Assembly: GCA_003023485.1 (NCBI GenBank)
Contig: PXSG01000089.1
Location: forward strand, 1-5,396
Reading direction: 5' to 3'
Length of the DNA: 5,396 nt
Origin: Halobacteriales archaeon SW_10_68_16
Lineage (GTDB): Archaea; Halobacteriota; Halobacteria; Halobacteriales; Haloarculaceae
Shown here in pieces: positions 1 through 5,355 of the stretch. The notes beneath the pieces were generated by a model. The model did not search any database. It was not told where the DNA came from and saw only the letters and a list, made by a program, of their open reading frames with translations. How positions within the stretch are numbered: the stretch's first letter is position 1; each line of letters starts with the position of its first letter. Both the position numbers and the translations under genes were made by a program.

Positions 1-247
1 CCGAGTGGGCCCCCGTGGAGTTGTTGCCGATCCCGCCACCGACCGTCGAGCGGTTCGAGGAGGCGGGGTCGGGCGCGAACTTCAGGCCGTACTCGTCGAA
101 ACGAACCGTCCCCGAGACGGCCTCGCGGAGGTCCGCCACGAGGTCGACGTATTCTGAGACCGTTCCCCCCGGGTCCCGTGAGAACGCCGACGGGTCCCCC
201 GGCGGGTCGGCTGGCCGTGCGATCGGGTCTGCGTCGTCGACTCCCAT
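1..247 (-). CDS. FAD-linked oxidase (GlcD/D-lactate dehydrogenase-like), 5' part, internal deletion
   Basis: Partial gene, open to the left edge; 82 residues are visible. The start is ATG at 247, because a TATA box at 271-278 places transcription start at about that base, giving a leaderless message; an in-frame ATG at 256 is the alternative. Residues 29-55 resemble the N-terminal helix of haloarchaeal FAD-linked oxidases, which act on 2-hydroxy acids such as glycolate or D-lactate and pass electrons to the respiratory chain. Residues 56-82 carry the later FAD-binding signature: KFAPDPASSNRSTVGG followed by GIGNNSTGAHS. In the family these two blocks are separated by roughly 90-100 residues holding the glycine-rich FAD pyrophosphate loop (RGGGTSLAGQ-like). 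Here they join directly after the FDEYG motif (codons at about 83-91) with no frame change. The product would probably not bind FAD normally, so this is a likely pseudogene or an assembly collapse. The family call is firm; the substrate is not determined. Confidence 0.8.
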   Translation of the reverse strand, partial: MGVDDADPIARPADPPGDPSAFSRDPGGTVSEYVDLVADLREAVSGTVRFDEYGLKFAPDPASSNRSTVGGGIGNNSTGAHS

Positions 248-270
248 ACCCGCCATCGGGACGGCAGCAG

Positions 271-278
271 TATAAAAC
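271..278 (-). promoter_or_regulatory. TATA box of the FAD-linked oxidase gene
   Basis: The minus strand reads TTTTATA preceded by GCG, an excellent haloarchaeal TATA element in a GC-rich setting. Its centre is about 27 nt before the ATG at 247, which predicts a leaderless transcript and supports that ATG over the one at 256. Confidence 0.7.
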
Positions 279-353
279 GCACCAACAGTCGAGTTACACG
301 TTCGCGGCGAGTTTGGCGCCGTACCGAGAGCGGTCGCTGTGGGAGCGACAGTG

Positions 354-359
354 AAAAAA
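354..359 (-). terminator. T-run terminator of sod
   Basis: Six consecutive T on the minus strand lie about 31 nt after the sod stop codon. Archaeal RNA polymerase terminates at oligo-T tracts without needing a hairpin, and this is the only long T-run in the neighbourhood. Just beyond it lies a 6-bp inverted repeat (333-338 with 344-349, loop GTGGG), which could stabilise the transcript end if termination happens later. Confidence 0.6.
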
Positions 360-389
360 TGCGATGTCTAGGCGACCGGTCTGGGCCGA

Positions 390-1001
390 CTACTCCCAGC
401 GCTCGTGGCACTTCGCGAACTCCTCTTCGGCCTTCTCCCAGTTGACGACCTCGAAGAAGGCGTCGACGAAGCTCCCGCGGTCCGGGCCGTAGTCGTAGTA
501 GTAGGAGTGCTCCCAGACGTCCAGCGCCAGGACCGGGTGCGCACCCCAGAGTGCGCCGTCGTCGTGTTTGTCCACGGCGACGTTGCGCAGTTGCTTGGCG
601 ACGGGGTCGTAGACCAGGAGCGCCCAACCGCTCGCGGCGTCGGCGGCGACCTCGAACTCGCCCTTCCAGCCCTCGTAGGAGCCGAAGTCCTCTTCGATGC
701 GGTCGGCCAGCGCGCCGCCCGGTTCGCCGCCGCCGTCGGGGGACATGTTCTCCCAGAACAGCGTGTGGAGGTAGTGGCCACAGCCGTTGTGGGTGACGTC
801 GCCCAGCGCGCCGGCGGTGCCGTCGTAGTCGCCGCTCGCGCGGTTCTCGGCGAGGGTCTCCTCGGCCGAGGCGAGGCCGTTCACGTAGCCCTGGTGGTGC
901 GTGTCGTGGTGCCACGTCAGGACCTGCTCGGAGATGTGCGGTTCCAGCGCGTCGTAGTCGTAGGGCAGTGGCGGTAGTTCGGGGTCTGAGTGCTCAGGCA
1001 T
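390..1001 (-). CDS. sod: Superoxide dismutase (Mn/Fe family)
   Basis: 203 residues, the full family length. It converts superoxide to oxygen and hydrogen peroxide in the cytoplasm, using a metal (Mn in characterised haloarchaeal enzymes). The N-terminal alpha-hairpin domain starts with PPLPYDYDALEPHIS and carries ligand His31 (WHHDTHH) and His79 (NGCGHYLHTLFW). The C-terminal alpha/beta domain has the DVWEHSYY motif with ligands Asp161 and His165. At the second-sphere position where E. coli MnSOD has Gln146 this protein has His146 (VDKHDDGALWG), and Gly75 matches the Gly77 position; a His there is, as I recall, an archaeal trait. Two Cys (74 and 198) are visible. ATG 1001 is chosen because GGAGG at 1010-1014 precedes it by 8 nt and a TATA box lies at 1038-1045; a longer in-frame extension to 1196 would run through that promoter. 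It is transcribed alone, diverging from the HalX gene, with a T-run 31 nt after the stop. No damage is seen, unlike its neighbours. Confidence 0.97.
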   Translation of the reverse strand: MPEHSDPELPPLPYDYDALEPHISEQVLTWHHDTHHQGYVNGLASAEETLAENRASGDYDGTAGALGDVTHNGCGHYLHTLFWENMSPDGGGEPGGALADRIEEDFGSYEGWKGEFEVAADAASGWALLVYDPVAKQLRNVAVDKHDDGALWGAHPVLALDVWEHSYYYDYGPDRGSFVDAFFEVVNWEKAEEEFAKCHERWE

Positions 1002-1009
1002 ACGAAATC

Positions 1010-1014
1010 CCTCC
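1010..1014 (-). promoter_or_regulatory. Shine-Dalgarno site of sod
   Basis: GGAGG on the minus strand, 8 nt before the ATG at 1001. Strong SD sites are not universal in haloarchaea, so this fixes the sod start and implies a short leader rather than a leaderless message. Confidence 0.7.
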
Positions 1015-1037
1015 ACTCCGGACATCGTTCGGATACC

Positions 1038-1045
1038 AATTAAAG
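1038..1045 (-). promoter_or_regulatory. TATA box of sod
   Basis: The minus strand reads CTTTAATT, about 40 nt before the sod ATG. It predicts a transcription start near 1015 and a leader of about 14 nt, which would just include the GGAGG. Confidence 0.65.
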
Positions 1046-1052
1046 CTTGAGG

Positions 1053-1064
1053 AACCGGACGGTT
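1053..1064. promoter_or_regulatory. Palindrome AACCG-GA-CGGTT, possible operator
   Basis: Perfect 5-bp inverted repeat with a 2-base spacer, 7 bases upstream of the sod TATA box in the region shared with the divergent HalX gene. The position suits a regulator binding next to the TFB recognition element. The binding protein is unknown; a chance palindrome of this size is possible. Confidence 0.35.
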
Positions 1065-1076
1065 GCGTGCCCGCCG

Positions 1077-1089
1077 GTCGGATTCCGAC
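1077..1089. promoter_or_regulatory. Palindrome GTCGGA-T-TCCGAC, possible operator
   Basis: Perfect 6-bp inverted repeat around a single central T, 15 bases upstream of the HalX TATA-like box and about 30 bases upstream of the sod TATA box. It differs in sequence from the palindrome at 1053-1064, so the two are not copies of one site. No regulator can be named. Confidence 0.4.
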
Positions 1090-1104
1090 GTGGAAGAGCC
1101 AGAA

Positions 1105-1112
1105 CTTATTAT
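1105..1112 (+). promoter_or_regulatory. TATA-like box of the HalX gene
   Basis: CTTATTAT, the only AT-rich octamer between the palindromes and the gene. Its centre is about 27 nt before the GTG at 1135, consistent with a leaderless transcript. No Shine-Dalgarno precedes that GTG, which fits. Confidence 0.55.
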
Positions 1113-1134
1113 CGGCCGGACCGGTCGTTGGGGT

Positions 1135-1509
1135 GTGTCGGGGAGTGAGAACGCCACAGTACTGATCGTTGACGACGAGCGGGACGTGGCGGACATCTAC
1201 GCGCTCCGGTTGAGGATGGACTTCCATGACTACCTCTGCAAACCGGTCGAGAAGACCGACCTCGTCGCCGCCATCGAGCAACAGCTCCGGATCCGGCAGT
1301 ACGACGACCAGCTCTCGGAGTACTTCGAGGTCACGTCGAAGCTCGCGTTGCTGGAACAGGAGCCCCCGTCGGGGCAACTCGACGGGCCCGAAGAACTCAC
1401 GACGCTGCGCGAGCGGGCCGAGGACCTGCAGACGAGCCTCGACGACACGCTCGCGGAGTTCGACGACATCGACACCGCGTTCCAGCAGATCACCCGCTAC
1501 CAGCACTAG
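1135..1509 (+). CDS. HalX-domain response regulator with deleted receiver
   Basis: 124 residues; recalled family members are about 185-200. HalX proteins are haloarchaeal response regulators: a receiver domain takes a phosphoryl group from a histidine kinase and the C-terminal HalX domain, function unknown, presumably gives the output. Residues 9-27 give receiver strand 1 with the acidic pair Asp13-Asp14 (VLIVDDERDVADIYALRLR). The protein then jumps directly to MDFHDYLCKPVEK (28-40), the end of the receiver with conserved Lys36. Roughly 60-65 residues are missing, including the phosphoacceptor Asp (normally in LLDRRMP) and the switch Thr, yet the frame is kept. Residues 45-124 are a complete HalX domain, helical and coiled-coil-like, ending DDIDTAFQQITRYQH. 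GTG 1135 is preferred over upstream TTG 1063 because the receiver begins directly after it and a TATA-like box lies about 27 nt upstream. The product cannot be phosphorylated in the usual way: a degraded gene, an assembly gap, or a free-standing HalX protein. Confidence 0.85.
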   Translation: MSGSENATVLIVDDERDVADIYALRLRMDFHDYLCKPVEKTDLVAAIEQQLRIRQYDDQLSEYFEVTSKLALLEQEPPSGQLDGPEELTTLRERAEDLQTSLDDTLAEFDDIDTAFQQITRYQH

Positions 1510-2072
1510 TCGACCGGCGTGAACACCACGTAGCCGGTGGTACCCGCCTCCTCGGCGACGGCCGCCACACGGGCACGGAACTGGCCCGCCGCGAGTTCGA
1601 TCCCGGCGTCGAACGTCTCCCCGGCGGCCGCCGCCTCGACCAACGCCGGCGTCGACGCGGCCCCGGGTACCTCGTCGAGTGGCGTGTCCACGAGCGTCTC
1701 GGCCGCCACGCCGAACGTCTCCGCGAACGCGTCGTTGACGGCCCTGACGACCGGGCCGGACCCCTCGTCGGCGTAGTACAGCAGCGGATCGGGGTGGGCC
1801 TCGAACAGGTCCGCCGGGCGCGGTCCCTCGTGGCTCGTCGTCTCGACGGTCACGGACTCGGGGGGCCGTGGCTCCGTCTCCTCGAGGACGGTCAGCGGGA
1901 GAGCCACACCGAGCCCTCCCCCGAGCGCGAACCCGACGCCGAGCCCGACCGGTGTCGTGAGAGCAGTCCCAGCGGCCACTGCCCAGCCCGCGAGCGTCCC
2001 GAGGCCGGCCCCGGCTGCGAGCCACAGCCCAGGTCCCAGCAGCGTCGAGTCGTCCCCGCCAGTCACACCCAT
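1506..2072 (-). CDS. Two-helix membrane protein with C-terminal PAS domain
   Basis: 188 residues; no specific family recognised. Residues 11-34 and 41-63 are Gly/Ala/Leu-rich hydrophobic stretches that look like two membrane helices joined by a short TTP turn. An acidic/proline linker (64-86) leads to a PAS-like domain (about 88-188) beginning LFEAHPDPLLYY, with the typical VVRAVNDAFAETFGV segment and ending TTGYVVFTPVD. No kinase, HTH or other output domain follows, so it may sense a small ligand or redox state at the membrane and signal by protein contact; this is inference. Start ATG 2072 is preferred; an in-frame GTG at 2093 adds seven residues, and no SD decides between them. Its TAG overlaps the TAG of the convergent HalX gene in one CTAG, so there is no intergenic terminator. 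Pairing with the HalX regulator suggests a shared signalling theme but no proven partnership. Confidence 0.75.
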   Translation of the reverse strand: MGVTGGDDSTLLGPGLWLAAGAGLGTLAGWAVAAGTALTTPVGLGVGFALGGGLGVALPLTVLEETEPRPPESVTVETTSHEGPRPADLFEAHPDPLLYYADEGSGPVVRAVNDAFAETFGVAAETLVDTPLDEVPGAASTPALVEAAAAGETFDAGIELAAGQFRARVAAVAEEAGTTGYVVFTPVD

Positions 2073-2343
2073 TGTCCGGGCTCTGGTCGGCACTGCTCAT
2101 CAGTGTTTGGGAGCGTGGCGACGGTCCGTCGATCGGGATGGACGCCGGCGTGGTGGAGAGACGGCCACGGGAAAGGGGAGCGTCGTGGTGTCCAGGCACG
2201 ACGGAGAGAGGGTATCCGGTCTGTCGTGTGACCGCCCCGTGCCTCTGACAGCGCGCCCATCCTGCGGTGCATCCGTCACGTTCCGACAGCACGTCGCGTC
2301 TGCCGCCACTCTCCCGTAGGCCCCCAGCCGGCATAGACCTGAT

Positions 2344-2351
2344 TACTAAAA
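2344..2351 (-). promoter_or_regulatory. TATA-like box with no obvious gene
   Basis: The minus strand reads TTTTAGTA, one of the most AT-rich octamers in the window. It predicts a start near 2320 on the minus strand, about 250 nt before the PAS-protein ATG, with no convincing reading frame between. The reverse reading (TACTAAAA, plus strand) leads to nothing coding either. Confidence 0.4.
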
Positions 2352-2373
2352 CACAAGACTGAGTGCCATTGGA

Positions 2374-2391
2374 CGTCTAACTATCTAGACG
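2374..2391. repeat. Inverted repeat CGTCTA-6-TAGACG
   Basis: Perfect 6-bp arms (2374-2379 and 2386-2391) with a 6-base AT-rich centre, about 45 bases beyond the end of the large regulator gene on the minus strand. It contains CTAG, a tetranucleotide usually rare in haloarchaea. No T-run follows, so it is not a clear terminator; an operator or transcript-end stem is possible. Confidence 0.4.
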
Positions 2392-2427
2392 AGGTCGCGC
2401 AGCCGCCGGACGGAGCGGTTTCGGACG

Positions 2428-5157
2428 TCAAACGTCAGGACTCGTCGTCGAAGATAGCGGCGAACAGCCGGCGCTGGGCCTCGCGGAGGTGGTGGGTGAT
2501 GGTGGGCTGGGAGACGCCGAGCACCCGCTCTCGTAGGCCGCCGTCAGCACTTCGCGCTGGCGGTCGGTGAGTTCCGTCTCGAGGACTCCCCGGAGGTCCC
2601 GGCGATCCCGGCCCGCCCGGTCGCGCCGCGAGACCAGTTCGACGCCGGGGTAGGTCTCGGCGACGCGGTCGACGACCACCCGCACGTCCCGCTGTGCGGG
2701 GAGTTCCACCACGGCGACCGTCACGTCGGGGTGTGCGACGACCCGTCTGGGGACGGCGCCAGACGAGAGCAGCGTCGAGGCGACCGTCCGGCCGGTGACC
2801 GTCGCCCGGAAGCGGGCGCGCTCCTCGTCGCCGACGTGGTCGAGCACCTCGACGCCGACGAACTCGGCTTGCAGTCCCAGCACCGCCTCGACGTCGGCGT
2901 CCTCGAGCGCGAACAGGATGTCGGTTCGCCCGTCGCCGGCGGGCGCGAGTTCGAGATACTGGACCGGCTCCCCGGCCAGGTCGGCGACGGCGTTGACGAA
3001 GGTATCGGTCCCGGGCAGGCGCAGTTCGAGTTCCGTCACGCGGTCCGCGAGCACGCCCCGCCTGGTCTCGGCGGCGTTGATGGCGAACCCGACGAGGTCG
3101 CCGAGTTCGTCCAGCGCCGCGGCCGTTCCTTCGAAGGCGTGGGGTTCGGTCGCGTAGGCGGCCGCGACCCCGTAGGTCGTCTCCCCGTAGCCCAGCGGGA
3201 CGGCGACTGCCGACTGGTAGCCCCGGTCGGCGGCCGCGCGGGCCCACTGGGCGTCCCGGAGGTGGTCGGTGACGTTCCCGACCGTGACGGTCGATCCGGT
3301 CGCGGCTGCCCGCGGGGCCGGTTCGTCGCCGTCGACGGCCACGGCGTCGAGGTAGCGGACGACCGCGCCGGCGACGTCCTCGAACAGGGCCGCCACCCGG
3401 GAGAGGCGCTCGATCCGCCGGGAGCGATCCGCGAGTTCCTGTTCGCGCTCGCGGACATCGGCCCGGCCGGCGACGCGGTCGAGGGCGGTCTCGGCGGTCG
3501 CGGCGAGCAGCCCCAGGAGTTTCCGCCGGGAGCCGTCGAAGGCGCCGACCTCGGTGCTGGCGGCGACGAAGACGCCGTGTTCGCCCAGCGGGCGGACGAA
3601 CGAACTCCGGGCCTCGGTGTCGGGGTTGGCGACCCGCTCGGACTCGCTGATGTCGTCGAAGACCTTCGTCTCGCCGGTCGCGAAGGCGTGCCAGGTCTCC
3701 GAGTCCGCCCGCCCGGGGCCGAACGTGTCGGTCCCGCCGTAGAAGGCCACCAGTTCGTCGGTCGCGCTGGCCGGCCGGAGGACGTTCTCGGTCCCGTCGA
3801 ACAGGAAGATGCCGACCTCCGGCAGGTCCAGGGCCTCGCTGGCGGCATCGACGACGACGTCACAGACCGCCCCCTCGGTCTCGGTTCCGAGCAGTTCCCG
3901 CGTCGCCTCGTAGAGGGCTGTCAGCGTCTCCTCGCGCTCGCGGCGCTCGGCGGCGGCGATGGCGTGCCCGACCGTCTCCCCGAGTTCGTCCAGCACCGCC
4001 ACCTCCCGCTCGTCGAAGGCATCCTGCCCGCCGGCACAGACCGTGACGGCGCCGTACTGCGTGTCCCCGTAGACGATGGGGACCGTGGTCGTCCCCGTCT
4101 CGTGTGCCCGCAACGCGGGGCTGGTTTCGGCGGTGACTTCCTCCAGGGGCAGCACCGCGTCGATGAGGCCGTCGGCCCCGTCGGTCCAGGCGGCGGGGAC
4201 GAGCGTGCCCTCGCCATCGGCGCGCAGTGCGATGGCGAACCGGTAGCGGCCGGCCGCAGTCAGGCGCTCACAGACCGCGGTCTCGATTGCCTCGCGGGTC
4301 CGTGCGCCGACCAGCGCCTGGTGGACGTCGCGGATGACGGCGTTCAGCCGGTCCAGCCGGGCCAGTTCGTCGCGCTGGCTGGCGATCTGCCGTTCGCGGG
4401 CCCGTCGCTCGGTGACGTCCCGTCCGATGGCGGCGACCCCGAGAAACTCGCCGTCCTCGGCCAGCCGCGACAGGCGGACGTCCGTGACCCGACCCTCCTG
4501 TGTCGGGTAGTCCAGCTCGAGTTCCGTCCGGAACCCCCCGGAGCGGCCGGCGACGAGGTCCGCGAAGGGGTCGCCCTCCTCGGCGCGCTCGCGGATGGTC
4601 GACAGCAGGTGACTGGGCTCGCCGCGCAACGCCTCGGGGGTGGTCCCGTAGAGTTCTGCCAGCCGGCTGTTGGCGACGACGAACCGCCCCTGTTCGTCGT
4701 AGACCGCGGCAGTGACGCCCGTCGTCTCGACGATTCCCTCGTAGAGCCGCCCCTCGCGGGCCCGTGTCGGTGGTCCCGCGTCGATGGCGCTCTCGACGCG
4801 ATGCCTGACCAGCTCCGGAGGTGTCGCCGCGAGGCGGGACTGGACGACGTCTGTCGCCCCCGCGTCGAGCGTCGCGGTCACGAACTCCTCGTCGGGATCG
4901 GCCGCGAATACCACGGCCGGCGTCTCCGGCGCCGCCGCCCGGAGCGTCGAGAGCACCGAGCGCGACTCGTCCGGGTCAACGTCGACGAGGAGGCAGTCGG
5001 CACCCGCCGAGGCGAGCCGTTCCCGGAGGTCTTCGTCGGGTGAGACGACCGAGGCCGACGTGGTGTCGTCGTCGAATCCGAGGCCGGACGCGGGCGCGTC
5101 CGGTGGCGGGACGTCGGACACCACGAGGACGTGACGCAGGGTCGTGCTCGTTGCCAT
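2428..5157 (-). CDS. BAT-type sensor/transcription regulator (REC-PAS-GAF3-BAT-HTH), internally deleted and frameshifted at the HTH
   Basis: 909 residues as it reads now. A cytosolic multi-sensor regulator of the haloarchaeal bacterio-opsin-activator type: ligand or redox sensing by PAS/GAF domains controls a C-terminal HTH. Order: receiver-like 1-125 (LLVDVD with Asp59, but no acidic pair on strand 1, so phosphorylation is doubtful); PAS about 137-255; GAF1 265-405; GAF2 410-565, apparently complete; GAF3 582-705; BAT domain 706-860; first HTH helix LTDRQREVLTAAYESG 863-878. Three segments are missing against the family pattern. In GAF1, HETG (352-355) joins TTVPIVYG, losing about 25-30 residues. 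In GAF3, GAVV (597-600) joins RYLDAV, losing about 45-50. After Gly878 about 17 residues are lost with a frameshift, so 879-909 is a nonsense Ser/Pro tail. The true HTH end continues in another frame to a stop at 2435. ATG 5157 begins the receiver-like domain; the frame is open further upstream but that part is low-complexity. No strong SD or TATA is visible. DNA binding is probably lost. Confidence 0.85.
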   Translation of the reverse strand: MATSTTLRHVLVVSDVPPPDAPASGLGFDDDTTSASVVSPDEDLRERLASAGADCLLVDVDPDESRSVLSTLRAAAPETPAVVFAADPDEEFVTATLDAGATDVVQSRLAATPPELVRHRVESAIDAGPPTRAREGRLYEGIVETTGVTAAVYDEQGRFVVANSRLAELYGTTPEALRGEPSHLLSTIRERAEEGDPFADLVAGRSGGFRTELELDYPTQEGRVTDVRLSRLAEDGEFLGVAAIGRDVTERRARERQIASQRDELARLDRLNAVIRDVHQALVGARTREAIETAVCERLTAAGRYRFAIALRADGEGTLVPAAWTDGADGLIDAVLPLEEVTAETSPALRAHETGTTTVPIVYGDTQYGAVTVCAGGQDAFDEREVAVLDELGETVGHAIAAAERREREETLTALYEATRELLGTETEGAVCDVVVDAASEALDLPEVGIFLFDGTENVLRPASATDELVAFYGGTDTFGPGRADSETWHAFATGETKVFDDISESERVANPDTEARSSFVRPLGEHGVFVAASTEVGAFDGSRRKLLGLLAATAETALDRVAGRADVREREQELADRSRRIERLSRVAALFEDVAGAVVRYLDAVAVDGDEPAPRAAATGSTVTVGNVTDHLRDAQWARAAADRGYQSAVAVPLGYGETTYGVAAAYATEPHAFEGTAAALDELGDLVGFAINAAETRRGVLADRVTELELRLPGTDTFVNAVADLAGEPVQYLELAPAGDGRTDILFALEDADVEAVLGLQAEFVGVEVLDHVGDEERARFRATVTGRTVASTLLSSGAVPRRVVAHPDVTVAVVELPAQRDVRVVVDRVAETYPGVELVSRRDRAGRDRRDLRGVLETELTDRQREVLTAAYESGCSASPSPPSPTTSARPSAGCSPLSSTTSPDV
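2435..2524 (-). pseudogene. Displaced 3' end of the HTH of the BAT-type regulator
   Basis: In the other minus frame the sequence reads VLGVSQPTITHHLREAQRR then LFAAIFDDES and a TGA at 2435-2437. This is the recognition helix and C-terminus normal for BAT-type HTH proteins. It is joined at about 2521-2526 to the first HTH helix in the wrong frame. The piece normally between them (YFxWPRExTGEEVAxxL-like) is absent. Confidence 0.85.
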
Positions 5158-5255
5158 GCCGCGGGGACACCCTCTCTGGACTGCTGGCGGCGGTGGACTG
5201 GTCGCCGCCGGATACCACCTCTTCGACGGCCAGCAGGTAATGGCTTTCGGGACCG
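5158..5255 (-). promoter_or_regulatory. Short upstream region of the BAT-type regulator
   Basis: 98 bases between the start codon and the proposed insertion-element end. GC-rich, with no convincing TATA box; CCATTACC near 5240-5247 is the closest candidate and is weak. GAGAGGG lies about 14 nt before the ATG, too far to be a good ribosome site. On the minus strand the first 16-20 bases next to the element (from 5255 downward) would be the guide segment of the proposed omega-RNA. Confidence 0.3.
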
Positions 5256-5355
5256 ATGACATCCTCCTCGGCGTGAACAGAGCGGGATCTTCGATCCCGC
5301 ATGCAGTCGGGCGTCGCCCGACGACGCCGAGGGTTCCCCAACCGCGCGTTCGGGG
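5256..5355 (-). ncRNA. Omega-RNA-like scaffold (TnpB guide RNA), 3' part
   Basis: Base pairing is dense and perfect. An outer 9-bp stem (5266-5274 with 5324-5332) closes a three-way junction holding two hairpins: a 7-bp stem with a 3-base loop (5306-5312 with 5316-5322) and an 8-bp stem with a 3-base loop (5282-5289 with 5293-5300). A further imperfect hairpin lies at 5336-5355 (CCCC/GGGG plus AAC/GTT with one bulge). In characterised tnpB elements the transcribed right end is the scaffold of a guide RNA used by the TnpB nuclease, and the bases just past the element are the guide; here these would start at 5255. The 5' end of the RNA is outside the window. Transcription is inferred, not seen. 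Confidence 0.55.

Larger units (their letters stand above)
2073..2434. other. Gene-free stretch between PAS protein and BAT-type regulator
   Basis: About 360 bases. Open frames exist on both strands, but their translations are rich in Arg, Cys, His and Ser, unlike the acidic proteins on either side, and resemble no family I know. The part from about 2331 to 2390 is clearly AT-richer and holds a TATA-like box and a short inverted repeat (listed separately). The remainder, 2100-2330, shows no tRNA, rRNA or CRISPR pattern. It could be a long leader, an unrecognised small RNA, or decayed coding sequence. Confidence 0.5.

Noticed and set aside
333..349. Hairpin after sod as a classical bacterial-type terminator
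   Set aside because: On the minus strand the T-run comes before the hairpin, not after it; the T-run alone is the better archaeal terminator.
1063..1134. Upstream TTG start giving a 148-residue HalX protein
   Set aside because: The extra residues lie across the TATA-like box and palindromes and carry no receiver sequence; GTG 1135 fits the promoter spacing.
2063..2319. Small open frames in the gene-free stretch (both strands)
   Set aside because: Basic, Cys/Arg/Ser-rich translations unlike halophilic proteins, no SD, and no conserved motif.
994..2334. 446-residue open frame on the minus strand spanning HalX and PAS genes
   Set aside because: It is antisense to the HalX gene and in another frame over the PAS gene; Arg-rich, no family pattern, and it would run through both promoters of the sod/HalX region.
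2731..5043. 770-residue open frame on the plus strand
   Set aside because: Antisense of the BAT-type regulator in a phase kept open by high GC. The translation has no recognisable domain, while the minus strand shows PAS, GAF and BAT domains throughout.
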